From Caldimonas mangrovi (GTDB lineage: Bacteria > Pseudomonadota > Gammaproteobacteria > Burkholderiales > Burkholderiaceae_C): a stretch of 64,000 nucleotides of DNA. A program made the position numbers and the translations under genes. Location: positions 1 to 64,000 of the forward strand of contig NZ_JAMKFE010000006.1 of assembly GCF_023721835.1 (NCBI RefSeq), read 5' to 3'. Below are positions 26,579 through 37,820 of the stretch, in pieces. Positions within the stretch are counted from its first letter, which is position 1; each line of letters begins with the position of its first letter. Below the pieces are notes generated by a model, which was not told the origin of the DNA, did not search any database, and was given only the letters and a program-made list of their open reading frames with translations.

Positions 26579-27604
26579 ATGTTGAACAAGACCCGGGTGG
26601 CCGCCGCCCTGATCCTGGCCGGTCTGAGCAGCCTGGCGACAGCACAGACCGTCGTCGGCGTGAGCTGGTCCAACTTCCAGGAAGAGCGGTGGAAGACCGA
26701 TGAAAAGGCGGTGAAGGAGCAGCTCGCCAAGCTGGGCGCCAGTTATGTCAGCGCAGACGCTGCCGGCTCGCCCGAGAAGCAGCTGGCCGACGTCGACAGC
26801 CTGATCGCCAAGGGCGCGAAGGCGCTGATCATCCTCGCCATGGACAAGGACGCGATCGTGCCGGCGCTGGCCAAGGCCCGCGCGCGCAAGATTCCGGTGA
26901 TCGCCTACGACCGCCTGATCGAGCAGCCGGGCGTGTTCTACATCACCTTCGACAACCGCGAGGTCGGGCGCATGCAGGCGCGCGCGGTGCTGGCGGCCAA
27001 GCCCAAGGGCAACTACGTGATGATCAAGGGCTCGCCGACCGATCCCAATGCCGACTTCCTGCGCGCCGGGCAGCAGGACGTGCTGGCCGACGCGCTCAAG
27101 CGAGGCGACGTCCGCATCGTCGGCGAGGAGTACACCGACGGCTGGAAACCCGAGGTGGCGCAGAAGAACATGGAGCAGATCCTCACGCGCAACGGCAACA
27201 AGGTCGACGCGGTGGTGGCCTCCAATGACGGCACCGCCGGCGGTGTGGTCGCCGCGCTGTCGGCACGCGGGCTCAAGGGCGTGCCGGTGTCCGGGCAGGA
27301 CGGCGACCATGCTGCGTTGAACCGCGTGGCGCTCGGCACGCAGACCGTCTCGGTCTGGAAGGACGCGCGCGACCTGGGCCGCCAGGCGGCGACCGCTGCC
27401 GTGACGCTGGCCGCCGGCAAGAAGGTCGAAGGCGCGCAAACCTGGGCCGAAGGCGAGAAGAAGGTGCCGATGCAGGCGATCTTCCTGAAGGCCGTGCCGA
27501 TCACGCGCGACAACCTGAACGTCGTGCTCGAGGCCGAGCACATCGGCAAGGAAGAGCTGTGCCGCGGCGTCGACAAGGCCACCGGGCCGGCGGCATGCAA
27601 GTGA
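26579..27604 (+). CDS. xylF: D-xylose ABC transporter substrate-binding protein
   Basis: Periplasmic binding protein of 341 residues, start preceded by ACAGGAGACAAG. The signal peptide ends near LSSLATAQ. The core is a type I periplasmic fold with [44 protein letters not shown] and [14 protein letters not shown], close to E. coli XylF. It delivers D-xylose to XylHG. Its end overlaps the start of xylH by 10 bp. Confidence 0.93.
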   Translation: MLNKTRVAAALILAGLSSLATAQTVVGVSWSNFQEERWKTDEKAVKEQLAKLGASYVSADAAGSPEKQLADVDSLIAKGAKALIILAMDKDAIVPALAKARARKIPVIAYDRLIEQPGVFYITFDNREVGRMQARAVLAAKPKGNYVMIKGSPTDPNADFLRAGQQDVLADALKRGDVRIVGEEYTDGWKPEVAQKNMEQILTRNGNKVDAVVASNDGTAGGVVAALSARGLKGVPVSGQDGDHAALNRVALGTQTVSVWKDARDLGRQAATAAVTLAAGKKVEGAQTWAEGEKKVPMQAIFLKAVPITRDNLNVVLEAEHIGKEELCRGVDKATGPAACK

Positions 27605-28856
27605 GCTCCGTGCCGGCCAGCACCGCGCCGGAAACCGCGCCGGCGGTTTCCGGCGCGGTGGCACCCGCTGCGGTGCCGGCCGCGCAGTCGCTGCAGGTCA
27701 GCGTGCAGGACCTGCGCCTGGCCATCATGGCCGGCGTGCTCGCGGCCATGGCGATCGTCTTCCATGTCGGGACCGGCAGCTTCCTGACGCCCGAGAACCT
27801 CTACAACATCGCACAGCAGACCGCCGTGGTCGGCATCGTGTCGACCGCCGTGGCGCTGATCATCGTCGCGCGGCAGATCGATCTGTCGGTCGGCTCCGTG
27901 ATGGGCGTGGTCGGCGTGCTGGTCGCCTTCCTGATGTACACGCACGGTTGGCACTGGGTGGCCGCGTCGTTTGCCGGTCTGGCGCTGGCCTTGTGCATCG
28001 GGCTGTACCAGGGCTGGCTCACCGCCTACATCGGCGTGCCGTCTTTTGTCGTCACCCTCGGCGGGCTGATGTCCTTCCGGGGTGCAGCCTTCCTGGTGGC
28101 CGACGGCAAGACCCAGCCCATCACCGACCCGGTGTTCCTGGCGCTCGGCGGCGGCATCGACGGCTCGCTCGGGCCCGCGTGGTCCTGGACGCTCGGCATC
28201 GCGCTGTCGGGCCTGCTGGTGTGGCTGACGGCCGCCCGGCGGCGCGGTGCCCGCCAGCACGGGTTCCCGCTGCGCCCGCTGTGGTGGGACGGCCTGCTCA
28301 CCGGCTTTTTCATCGCCGTGCTGCTCGCTTTCGTGGCCACCCTCAACGCCTACCGCATCACCGACGAACTGCCGGGGCAGGGCGTTCCCATCCCGGTGGT
28401 GATCTGGGCCGCCGTGGTCATCGCCGTGGCCTTCCTGGTGCGCCGCACGCGCTTCGGCCGCTATGTCTACGCGATCGGCGGCAACCCCGAAGCCGCGCTG
28501 CTGGTCGGCATACCGGTGCGGCGGGTGATGCTCAAGCTGTTCCTGCTGTTGTCGCTGCTGGTGACGGTGGCGGCGATCGTCTCGGTGGCCCGCCTGAACG
28601 CCGGCACCAATTCGCTCGGCACCAACATGGAGCTGTACGTGATCGCCGCCGCGGTGATCGGCGGCGTCGCTCTCAGCGGCGGCAGCGGCAGCGTGCTCGG
28701 CTCGGTGCTCGGCGCGCTGATCATCCAGTTCCTCGACAGCGGCCTGCTGCTGATGGACGTGAGCATCGGCAAGCGCATGGTCATCATCGGCCAGGTGCTG
28801 ATCGTCGCCGTGGTGTTCGACGTGTTGTTCCGTCGCTGGACCGGGGAGCGGGTGGC

Positions 28857-28860
<4 letters not shown>
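27595..28860 (+). CDS. xylH: D-xylose ABC transporter permease
   Basis: Inner-membrane permease of the CUT2 class, 421 residues with about ten to twelve hydrophobic segments. The family motif [15 protein letters not shown] is present, as is [26 protein letters not shown] near the end. The long insert between segments ([22 protein letters not shown]) is typical of XylH. The ATG at 27595 overlaps xylF; a GTG at 27601 is an alternative. Its stop overlaps xylG (ATGA). Confidence 0.92.
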
Positions 28861-29629
<769 letters not shown>

Positions 29630-29633
<4 letters not shown>

Positions 29634-31105
29634 GCCTGAACGAACGGCAGGACTGGGTGGTCGGACTCGACCTTGGCACCTCGGGCGTGAAAGCCGTGAT
29701 GCTGTCCGAGCAGGGCGAACTCGGTGCCGAAGCGGTCGCCGCGCTCGACGTGTCGCGGCCTCAACCGATGTGGTCCGAGCAGTCGCCTGCGGACTGGTGG
29801 CAGGCGGTCGACGCGGCCATGCTGCAATTGCGCGCGGCAGCGGGCGAGCGCTGGCAGCGCGTGCGCGCGATGGCAGTGGCCGGGCAGATGCACGGCGCGG
29901 TGCTGCTCGACGCGGCCGGCGAGGTGCTGCGGCCCGCGATCCTCTGGAACGACGGCCGCAGCCAGGCCGAATGTGCCGAGCTCGAAGCCCGCGAGCCCGG
30001 CGCTCGCCGCATCACCGCCAACCGTGCGATGGCGGGGTTCACCGCCCCCAAGCTGCTGTGGGTGGCACGCCACGAGCCGGCCGTGTTCGAGCGAACGGCG
30101 AAGGTCCTGCTGCCCAAGGACTGGGTGGTCTGGCGCCTGTGCGGCGCCATGAGCACCGACACCTCGGATGCGGCGGGAACGCTGTGGCTCGACGTTGCAC
30201 GGCGGCAGTGGAGCGAGCCGATGCTGTCGGCCTGCGCCATGCGGTCCGAGCAGATGCCGGCGGTGCACGAGGGGCCGGATCTCGTCGGCGCACTGCGAAC
30301 CGAATGGGCCGAGCGGTGGGGCTTGCCGACCGGCGTGCGCGTCGCCGCAGGCGCGGGCGACAACGCGGCCGGCGCCATCGGGGTGGGGGTGGTGCGGCCC
30401 GGCCAGGCCTTGTTGTCGCTCGGTACGTCGGGCGTCGTCTTCAGCCCTGTCGCCGAACCGCTGGCGTATCCCGAGCGGGGCGTGCACACCTTCTGCCATG
30501 CGCTGCCCGGCCTGTGGCACCACATGGCGGTGATGCTCACGGCCTCGAGTGCGCTGTCGTGGTGGAGCGGCATCACCGGCGCCGCGCCGGCCGAGTTGCT
30601 GGCCGCACTGCCCGCGGAGCCGGCGCGTGCGGCGGCGCCGATGTTCCTGCCCTATCTCAGCGGCGAGCGCACGCCGCATGCCGACCCCGGCGCCACCGGC
30701 AGCTTCCTCGGCCTCACGCATGCCCATGGTCGCGATGACCTCAGCTATGCGGTGATCGAAGGCGTGGCCCACGTCTTCGCCGACGGGCTGGCAGCGCTGC
30801 ATGAAGCCGGCAGCCGCCCGCAGCGCCTGCTCGCGATCGGCGGCGGTGCCCGTTCCGATGCGTGGCTGCAGTTGCTGGCCGATACGCTGCGCCTGCCGGT
30901 CGACCGGCCGGCCGGCGCCGAAGTCGGCCCGGCACTCGGCGCCGCCCGGCTGGCATGGCTGGGCCTCGGCCGGCCGTTGGCCGAGGTGGTCGCGCCGCCG
31001 CGCATCGCCTGCAGCTTCGAACCCGACCCCCGGCGCGCCGACGAGCGCGAGCACCGCCTGCAGCGCTTTCGGGCAGCCTATGCGCCGGTGCGCGCGCTGT
31101 CCTGA
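29630..31105 (+). CDS. xylB: Xylulokinase
   Basis: FGGY-family sugar kinase of 491 residues that phosphorylates D-xylulose. It shows [13 protein letters not shown] (phosphate loop), [37 protein letters not shown] and [16 protein letters not shown]. The length matches bacterial XylB. The ATG overlaps the xylG stop, and xylA follows after 32 bp. Confidence 0.94.
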
Positions 31106-31137
31106 ACCGTCTTCCCGAACTCACCAGAAAGTCTTCC

Positions 31138-32454
31138 ATGTCCTCTGTGTTTTCCGCCATCGAACCGGCCCGCTACGAAGGCGCCGCCAGCCGCAACCCG
31201 CTGGCCTACCGCTGGTACGACGCCAAGCGCGTCGTGCTCGGCAAGACGCTCGAAGAACACCTGCGGCCTGCCGTGTGCTACTGGCACAGCTTCTGCTGGC
31301 GCGGCGAAGACCCGTTCGCGCTCGGCACGCCGCTGTTCCAGCGTCCATGGTTCGACGACACCGACGCGATGGCCGCGGCGCGGCTGAAGCTCGATGCCGC
31401 GTTCGACCTGTTCGCCTGCCTCGGCATGCCGTTCTGGTGCTTCCACGACCGCGACGTCGCGCCCGAGGGCGCGACGCTGCGCGAGTCGAACGCGCGGCTC
31501 GACACCTTGCTCGAAGCCGCTGCACGCAAGATGCAGGACGGCAAGGTGCGCCTGCTGTGGGGCACCGCCAACCTGTTCTCCCACCCGCGCTACATGGCGG
31601 GCGCCTCGACCAACCCCGACCCGGAAATGTTTGCGTATGCCGCCGCGCAGGTCAAGCACGTGCTCGAGTGGACGCATCGCCTGCAGGGCGCGAACTATGT
31701 GCTGTGGGGCGGGCGGGAAGGCTATGAGACGCTGCTCAACACCGACCTGTCGCGAGAGCTCGACCACTATGGCCGCTTCCTCGCCGCGGTGGTCGAGCAC
31801 AAGCACAAGATCGGCTTCAGGGGCACGCTGCTGATCGAGCCCAAACCCAAGGAACCGACCAAGCACCAGTACGACTTCGACACCGCGACGGTCTACGGCT
31901 TCCTGAAGCGCTACGGCCTGGAGAACGAACTGAAGGTCAACATCGAGGTCAACCATGCCACGCTGTCCGGCCACAGCTTCGAGCACGAGGTGGCCACGGC
32001 TTGCGCACTGGGCATCTTCGGATCGCTCGATGCCAACCGCGGCGACGAACAACTGGGCTGGGACACCGACCAGTTCCCCAACAACCATGTCGCACTGGTC
32101 CCCGCGCTGCTGGAGATCCTGCGGGCCGGCGGCTTCACCACCGGGGGCATGAACTTCGACGCCAAGGTGCGCCGCCAGAGCATCGACGCGCAAGACATCG
32201 TCGAGGCGCACGTCGGTGGGCTCGACACGCTGGCACGTGCGCTGCTGTCCGCTGCTGCCCTGTTCGAGTCGGGCGAGCTGTGCGCCATGCGGCGCGCCCG
32301 CTATGCAGGGTGGGATGGCGAGCTGGGCCGCGCCATCGAGGCAGGCGCCAGCCTCGAAGCATTGGCCGCACGGGTCGAGTCGCAGGGGCTGGACCCGCGC
32401 CCTGTGTCGGGCCGGCAGGAGCGGCTCGAGAACATCGTCAACCGATACGCATGA
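31138..32454 (+). CDS. xylA: Xylose isomerase (class II)
   Basis: Cytoplasmic metal-dependent isomerase converting D-xylose to D-xylulose, 438 residues as for class II enzymes. Signatures seen are [26 protein letters not shown] with the catalytic His, [33 protein letters not shown] (metal Glu) and [20 protein letters not shown] (metal Asp residues). All are intact. It lies between xylB and an aldose 1-epimerase in one operon. Confidence 0.96.
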   Translation: MSSVFSAIEPARYEGAASRNPLAYRWYDAKRVVLGKTLEEHLRPAVCYWHSFCWRGEDPFALGTPLFQRPWFDDTDAMAAARLKLDAAFDLFACLGMPFWCFHDRDVAPEGATLRESNARLDTLLEAAARKMQDGKVRLLWGTANLFSHPRYMAGASTNPDPEMFAYAAAQVKHVLEWTHRLQGANYVLWGGREGYETLLNTDLSRELDHYGRFLAAVVEHKHKIGFRGTLLIEPKPKEPTKHQYDFDTATVYGFLKRYGLENELKVNIEVNHATLSGHSFEHEVATACALGIFGSLDANRGDEQLGWDTDQFPNNHVALVPALLEILRAGGFTTGGMNFDAKVRRQSIDAQDIVEAHVGGLDTLARALLSAAALFESGELCAMRRARYAGWDGELGRAIEAGASLEALAARVESQGLDPRPVSGRQERLENIVNRYA

Positions 32455-32485
32455 GCACGCGACGCCGGACGCAACGCAGGACCCC

Positions 32486-33496
32486 ATGACGTCTCACACC
32501 CTCTGTTTGCGGCGGCCGAACGGCGTGGAGCTGGAGCTCTCCAGCAGGGGCGCCACCTGGCTGGGCTGCCACGTGCCGATGCCTGACGGCACACGCCGCA
32601 GCGTCGTGCTGGCCTGTCCGACGCAGGAGCAGCAAATGCGGCAGCGCGCTTTCCTGGGCGCCACGATCGGCCGCTATGCCAACCGCATCGATCATGCGCG
32701 CTACCGGCACAGAGGGCACGTGGTGCGGCTCGCACCGAACGCCGGCTCGGCCCACCAGCTGCATGGGGGGGACGGCGGTTTCCACGCACGCGAGTGGCGC
32801 GTCGATACGGTCGACGAGACCCAGGTGGCGATGTCCCTCGTCTCGCCCGACGGCGACCAGGGGTTTCCGGGCGAACTGCGGGCGTGGGTGGCGTACACGC
32901 TGGTCGAGCCGATGGTGCTGGAGATCGCGCTGCGGGCCGTCACCAGCGCCGAGACGCCGGTGTGCCTGACCAACCATGCCTACTTCAATCTCGACGGCGA
33001 CGCGCGCGACGTGCGGGCGCACCGGCTGCGCATTGCCGCGCCGCACTACCTGCCGGTCGATGCCGAGCTGATTCCGCTGGGCCAGCTGGCGCCGGTGGCA
33101 CACACCAGCTACGACTTTCGCGCCGGCAAGCCCATCGCGCAGGACTGGCTGGCCGATGCGGGGCAGACGGCCAGCCTGGGATACGACCATGCCTTTCTGC
33201 TCGACCCGGGGTGCGCTGAGATGCGCGAGCCGGCCGTCGAGCTGTGGTCAGGCGACGGCGCGCTCTCGATGAGCATCGCCACCACGCTGCCGGCCTTGCA
33301 GTTCTACGGCGGGCAGCACCTGCAAGGCATCCCGTCGAGGCATGGCGGCGTCTACACGAACTGCGCCGGCATCGCGCTGGAGCCGCAGTTCCTGCCCGAC
33401 AGCCCCAACCACCCCGAGTGGCCGCAGCCGCCGTGCTGGCTGCAGCCGGGCGGGGTCTGGGAGCACCGCATCCGCTACGTCTTCGCGTGGCGCTGA
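32486..33496 (+). CDS. galM: Aldose 1-epimerase
   Basis: Mutarotase of 336 residues. It has the family blocks RAFLGATIGRYANRI, AHQLHGGDGGFH (first catalytic His), TNHAYFNLDGD (second His) and the late ALEPQFLPDSPNHPEWP with the conserved Glu. At the end of the xyl operon, 31 bp after xylA, it would supply the alpha-D-xylose anomer to xylose isomerase (inference). Confidence 0.9.
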   Translation: MTSHTLCLRRPNGVELELSSRGATWLGCHVPMPDGTRRSVVLACPTQEQQMRQRAFLGATIGRYANRIDHARYRHRGHVVRLAPNAGSAHQLHGGDGGFHAREWRVDTVDETQVAMSLVSPDGDQGFPGELRAWVAYTLVEPMVLEIALRAVTSAETPVCLTNHAYFNLDGDARDVRAHRLRIAAPHYLPVDAELIPLGQLAPVAHTSYDFRAGKPIAQDWLADAGQTASLGYDHAFLLDPGCAEMREPAVELWSGDGALSMSIATTLPALQFYGGQHLQGIPSRHGGVYTNCAGIALEPQFLPDSPNHPEWPQPPCWLQPGGVWEHRIRYVFAWR

Positions 33497-33676
33497 CGGC
33501 CACCGGCAGCTTGCGCCGTGCGACGGCACGGCACCACCGCCGGATCGACCCTTTTCGGTCACCTGCATCGCCGGCTCTTCCCAGGAGGCAGACCTTGAGT
33601 TCACAGTATCCCTGTGGCGCGCGGCCGCGGTTCGCGCCGTTCGCCACGGCTTTATCTACATTCCAAGGAGTCCTCC

Positions 33677-34174
33677 ATGTTCCTCGAACTCACCCGTCAC
33701 GGCACCGAAGTCCCACATCGCCAGGTTCTCCTCGGCAAGAGTCCGGGGGCCGTCGAACCCAAGACGTTCCATCACGCCATCGACATCTATCTCAAGGATT
33801 CGAACGCCTATGCGAATACCTACTTCTCGCGCTACTTCGAGTGGCAAGGCGTCTGTCGCGAACGTTGGTTCTACCAGTGCATTGCGCCGGATCTGCTTCG
33901 TTCTCAGGGTGTTTTCATCACGAAGCGCGCGCACCAGGAGTACGTGCACGAGACCTTTCCCTTTCAGACCGTGGATTGCCAGCTCAACACGTTTCAGGTG
34001 TCGCGCTGCTCGTTCTACCTGATCTTCCGCTTCCAGGTCGATGATGCGCTCGTGTCGACGGGCTATCAGCAGATCGTTTTCGCCCGCGATGACAAACGCA
34101 TACAGCGATTGCCGGAGGAGGTCCTGGCGCGAATTCGCGAGTACGAAATTCCGGAGGAGCGGCTGCAAGCCTGA
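33677..34174 (+). CDS. Hot-dog-fold acyl-CoA thioesterase-like protein
   Basis: Protein of 165 residues with AAGGAG 6 bp before its ATG. The block YLKDSNAYANTYFSRYFEWQGVCRE corresponds to the active-site helix region of 4-hydroxybenzoyl-CoA/FadM-type thioesterases and is closest in style to the enediyne-polyketide thioesterases. The base composition is slightly less GC-rich than its neighbours. It is convergent with a 7TM histidine kinase gene (42-bp gap). Substrate unknown. Confidence 0.7.
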   Translation: MFLELTRHGTEVPHRQVLLGKSPGAVEPKTFHHAIDIYLKDSNAYANTYFSRYFEWQGVCRERWFYQCIAPDLLRSQGVFITKRAHQEYVHETFPFQTVDCQLNTFQVSRCSFYLIFRFQVDDALVSTGYQQIVFARDDKRIQRLPEEVLARIREYEIPEERLQA

Positions 34175-34216
34175 CGTCGCCCGCCGGCGCAGCCGCAGGC
34201 GACGACCGACCGGGAA

Positions 34217-35596
34217 TCACCTTCGGGTGTCTCGTGCGGCTGGGAACCGCAGCGTGAAGACGGTGCGTCCCGGCTGCGACGTGCAGCCTATCGTTCCCCC
34301 GAAGGCGCGCATGACGCTGCGGCTGAAGGCCAGGCCGAGCCCGCCCGCACGGCCCTTCTTGGTGGTGGCGAACGGATGGAACAGCTGGCGCTGCATGTGC
34401 CGTGCGACGCCGGGCCCGGAGTCGGACACGATCAGGCACGGGTAGCGGCCGGTCACGCGGGTTTCGATGGTGACGTCTCCTTGTCCTGACAGCCTGATGG
34501 CATGCAACGCGTTTTTCATCAGGTTGAAAAGCACGTTGACCAGCAGCGCGTGCGAGCCGAAGAACGCGAAGTCCTCGTGGGCTTCGCAACGTACGCGCTC
34601 ACGCTCTCCGGTGCCGTACGGGTAGGTCTCGATCGCCTCGTGTATGCACGCCAGCGCACGGGTCGGCGCGAAGTCGCTTTCGTCGACGCGGTTCAGCCGC
34701 GACGAAGCAACCATCAGGTCGACGATCATGTTCGATCGGTCCACCTCCCGCGCGATCTTTGCGGGCAACAGCCCGACTTCCTCGATCGACCCGGCAGGAA
34801 TCGCGGCGCAGAGGCCGTGATCGACCGCCAGCTGGTAGCCGGCCAGAACCTCAGGCCAGGAGCGCTCGACGGCCTCGGCATGGAGCCGGATGGTCGCCAG
34901 AGGCGTGCGCACCTCATGCGCGGCGGTAGCAACGACGACATCGCTGTTCATGAGATCGTATTTCAGGATGGCGACGACGATGATCGCCAGGCTCGCCGCG
35001 TTGAACAGCACGCCGACCGGATAGAAGTCGAACCCGTAGTTGCAGAGGTAGTCCGTGGCTGCGAAGAAGTAGACGAACATGCTGGCGATGCACAGCTGCA
35101 GTCGCGTCCGTTGCAGGGGCGCGGCATGCGCCTGCCGCACCGACGTCAGATACAGCCCCCGCAGGACCACGACAGAGGTCTGCAGCATGTGGACCCAGTG
35201 CCAGGGCCCCGCCTTCGGGTAGTACCCCCACGAATAGTCGTAGTAGCCCGCGACGAACAGGTCCGTCGTCACCAGGACCACGGCCAGACCGCAGGCCATG
35301 GCATACGACGCACGGACGTACGGACGCTCCGATCGCACCTCGGCGATTTCTGCCAGGAACTGGTAAAGCGTGGTGGGCAGGAACAGGATGAACAGATAGC
35401 CGAGCCGCACGAGGACCGAGGCCGTGTCGGGGTCGTCCACCTGGAACAGCACCGCCCAGGTTCCTTGCCACACCGCCGTCGTGAGGCACAGCAGCAGGAA
35501 GGCATTCGTGACCCGGCTGCGGCCGCGGTCGACCGCGACGTACAGTCCGCAAGCAAGAAAGAGCGCAGCGACGACGACCGGAAGGATGGAATACAT
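34217..35596 (-). CDS. 7TM-type sensor histidine kinase
   Basis: Membrane kinase of 459 residues. Residues 1-215 form about seven hydrophobic segments (for example YSILPVVVAALFLACGLYV and ASLAIIVVAIL), with no large periplasmic domain. The H-box is AHEVRTPLATI with H227, then the N-box LFNLMKNALHAI and G-boxes SDSGPGV and GLGLAFSRSVM. The layout resembles LqsS/CqsS-like and 7TMR kinases that sense small lipophilic molecules. No response regulator gene is adjacent, so it is an orphan. Confidence 0.82.
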   Translation of the reverse strand: MYSILPVVVAALFLACGLYVAVDRGRSRVTNAFLLLCLTTAVWQGTWAVLFQVDDPDTASVLVRLGYLFILFLPTTLYQFLAEIAEVRSERPYVRASYAMACGLAVVLVTTDLFVAGYYDYSWGYYPKAGPWHWVHMLQTSVVVLRGLYLTSVRQAHAAPLQRTRLQLCIASMFVYFFAATDYLCNYGFDFYPVGVLFNAASLAIIVVAILKYDLMNSDVVVATAAHEVRTPLATIRLHAEAVERSWPEVLAGYQLAVDHGLCAAIPAGSIEEVGLLPAKIAREVDRSNMIVDLMVASSRLNRVDESDFAPTRALACIHEAIETYPYGTGERERVRCEAHEDFAFFGSHALLVNVLFNLMKNALHAIRLSGQGDVTIETRVTGRYPCLIVSDSGPGVARHMQRQLFHPFATTKKGRAGGLGLAFSRSVMRAFGGTIGCTSQPGRTVFTLRFPAARDTRR

Positions 35597-35883
35597 CGAT
35601 TCTTCTCAACGAGGCCCGACGAGGACGGTCGACGGCGTGCACATCGGCATCCCGCCGCCGGTCGAAGCCGAAAGTGTGCCGCACCGGCGAGCGCGTGCAA
35701 GATGCCACCGTCGCGTTTCCCCCAAAGGGGGGCGCACCCGGGTGCCGACCGGGGAGCTCCCGGGGGCCCGGGGCGGCTGAACCTGTCAGAGAGCGGTGTC
35801 GCAGACGCCACGGTGGAGAAGCACCGCCGATGATCCATCGGCACGATACAGTGGTAAGGTGGACCCTCACCACCGGAGTCCTC

Positions 35884-36108
35884 ATGACCTCTCCTCGCAC
35901 GTTGCTCACGGCCTTACGGCGGGACGCTCTCCGGGACGCCCTGCTGGCGACGGTCGACCTGCTGCGGCGTCGCCGCGCGGCCGATGTGCCGGAACGCGAC
36001 ATCGACGACTACGTGGCGCTCGACTGGCTGGAATGGCACGGCGGCACGCTGCGGCTGACCACCGTCGGCGACAACGTCTGCAAGCAGCTGTTCGCCCGGC
36101 TGACGTAA
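35884..36108 (+). CDS. Small hypothetical protein, winged-helix-like
   Basis: Protein of 74 residues with GGAG 6 bp before the ATG. Arg/Leu-rich first half (LLTALRRDALRDALLATVDLLRRRR), then DIDDYVALDWLEWHGGTLRLTTVGDNVCKQL. The tail looks like the end of a winged-helix domain. It lies between the histidine kinase and the protease on the opposite strand from both. Not recognised. Confidence 0.5.
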   Translation: MTSPRTLLTALRRDALRDALLATVDLLRRRRAADVPERDIDDYVALDWLEWHGGTLRLTTVGDNVCKQLFARLT

Positions 36109-36143
36109 GACTTCCCAGGCCCGGGAACGGGCAGCGGCGCGGC

Positions 36144-37130
36144 TCAGGACGGCTCGGTCAGCGCGAGCAGCACACCCGCGTACCAGGCCGAATTCAGCCC
36201 GAGCGATTCGTTTTCGTCGACATTCCGGGTGTTCATGTCCAGCCGCGTGGCATGGATGCCCAGCAATTTCCACGCGCCGCGCTCGTTGCGCAACACGGGG
36301 GCGCCGCTGGTCCCGCGGTGCGTACGCGCATCGGTCAGGAAGTAGCCCTGTCCCTGAAACCGCAGACCGAACGACGACGCCACCAGCCCCTGGCGCACCA
36401 CCGGCAGGTGATGCAGCGTGTCATGAAACCCCAGAGGAAAACCGACGACCGCCAGCGGTGCCCCGACTTGCACGGCAGCAGGGTGGGTCTCCAGATGCGC
36501 AGGCGTCCAACTTTGCAGCAGGCAATTCGGCGGGAGCGCTTCGCGATCCAGTTCGAGCACGGCGACGTCGACCTCGCCCCCCGCGTCGGATGCCTGCCGC
36601 CAGCGGGCCAGGCCGCCTCGATACAGCAGCACGGACAGCCGCGTGGCCCGGGTCAGGTCGCCGCCATCGGTGTGCAGTTCGATCTCGATGCGGTCGGGCC
36701 GGTGGTCGGTGGGCTCGTCGATGAACACGTGCCGGCACGAGACCAGGTAGAGGCGGCCCTCGCGCTCGAAGAAGAATCCGGTCGCTGCGGTCAACGGGTC
36801 CGAGCCGGCGAACGCCTCGATGCGCGCCACCGTCAGCAGGACGCCATCGCACGCGTGGCCAGAGGCCGCCGACGATGCGTTCACCTGCCTGTCGAGCAGG
36901 CGCACGCTGCGCTGCACGTCGCGTTCGAATGCACTGATCGAGTGCTCGGAGATCGGCGCATGCAGCAGCACGGTGCGTGCCACCTCGGCATGCTGATCGA
37001 ACACCGGCTGCAGCATCTCCTTGGCCTCGGATGGCATCACCCGCAGCATGGCACTGACCAACGCGTCGAGCGCGACCAGGCTGCCCTTCAGTTCGCAGAT
37101 CTTCTCGGTCGCTTCTTGCAGGTTGTTCAT
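36144..37130 (-). CDS. Trypsin-like serine protease with helical N-terminal domain
   Basis: Protein of 328 residues. Residues 1-100 are predicted helical with no signal peptide, so it is probably cytoplasmic. From about residue 110 it has a chymotrypsin-fold domain with the triad His in VSCRHVFID, Asp in EVDVAVLELD and Ser in HRGTSGAPVL. Such cytoplasmic trypsin-like domains with helical adaptor regions occur as effectors in bacterial conflict or signalling systems, but no partner is evident here. The ATG at 37130 is used; a TTG one codon upstream is the alternative. Confidence 0.75.
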   Translation of the reverse strand: MNNLQEATEKICELKGSLVALDALVSAMLRVMPSEAKEMLQPVFDQHAEVARTVLLHAPISEHSISAFERDVQRSVRLLDRQVNASSAASGHACDGVLLTVARIEAFAGSDPLTAATGFFFEREGRLYLVSCRHVFIDEPTDHRPDRIEIELHTDGGDLTRATRLSVLLYRGGLARWRQASDAGGEVDVAVLELDREALPPNCLLQSWTPAHLETHPAAVQVGAPLAVVGFPLGFHDTLHHLPVVRQGLVASSFGLRFQGQGYFLTDARTHRGTSGAPVLRNERGAWKLLGIHATRLDMNTRNVDENESLGLNSAWYAGVLLALTEPS

Positions 37131-37144
37131 CAAGGGCCCAGAAA

Positions 37145-37171
37145 GAAAAAACCGCGGCTCGTGGCCGCGGT
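37145..37171 (-). terminator. Rho-independent terminator of the cold-shock gene
   Basis: On the minus strand a perfect 7-bp stem ACCGCGG/CCGCGGT with a 7-base loop is followed by a run of T (the A run at 37145-37151 on the plus strand). It sits 30 bp after the csp stop and before the protease gene start. Confidence 0.85.
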
Positions 37172-37200
37172 CGTGCTCAGGCAGGTGTGAGCCGTCCGGT

Positions 37201-37410
37201 TCAGACCGGTCGAATGTTCGAAGCTTGCAAACCCTTCTTGCCCTGCGTCACCTCGAAGGTGACACGCTGGCTCTCGGCGAGGGTCTTGAAACCGCCGCCT
37301 TGGATCTCGCTGAAATGGGCGAACAGGTCCTGGCTGCCGTCATCGGGGGTGATGAAGCCGAAGCCCTTGCTCTCGTTGAACCACTTCACGGTTCCGCTTT
37401 GCGTCGTCAT
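37201..37410 (-). CDS. Cold-shock protein (CspA family)
   Basis: Small nucleic-acid-binding protein of 69 residues with a single OB fold. RNP1 is KGFGFI and RNP2 is LFAHF (usually VFVHF). It starts [21 protein letters not shown] as typical Csp proteins do. A GGAAG precedes the ATG. A long untranslated leader is expected upstream, as for other csp genes. It has its own strong terminator. Confidence 0.95.
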   Translation of the reverse strand: MTTQSGTVKWFNESKGFGFITPDDGSQDLFAHFSEIQGGGFKTLAESQRVTFEVTQGKKGLQASNIRPV

Positions 37411-37820
37411 GTCGATGTCTTCCAATGAATGCTGCGCCGCACATGCTGACGCAGTGCAGAAACGCCAAGTTCATCATCGGGGAGTTCGACCGGAGCCGGC
37501 CGCGAGCGGCGGGAAACAGAGGAGACCTGAGAAAACGGTCTTGTGCATGTCTGCGAGGCGGATAGTACACCCGCGCGGTGCACGCGCTGCAAGAAGTGCC
37601 TTTCGCAGGGACTTCGATGCGACCTGGCGGAGGCCGGCCGCCTGTCTCTCAGGGTGACGGCGGCTCATCGTCATCAAGTGGAAGCTGCAGACGGGGCAGC
37701 CGGCGAACCGCCGAAACTCGAGAGCCGGCCGGAAGTGGAATTCGAAGCTGCGCTGCAACTGCTGTTGCGAGGCCTGGCCTGACGCGGCGACCTTCATTCG
37801 CCGTGCTCGATGCACGCAGT
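37411..37820. other. Intergenic region with csp leader
   Basis: A 410-bp stretch between the csp start and the radical SAM gene end, both read on the minus strand. It should hold the csp promoter and 5' leader. Small ORFs present on both strands lack ribosome sites and plausible composition. Nothing else was recognised. Confidence 0.5.

Noticed and set aside
37543-37782. 79-residue plus-strand ORF in the csp upstream region
   Set aside because: No ribosome site, no homology pattern, and it overlaps the expected csp leader.
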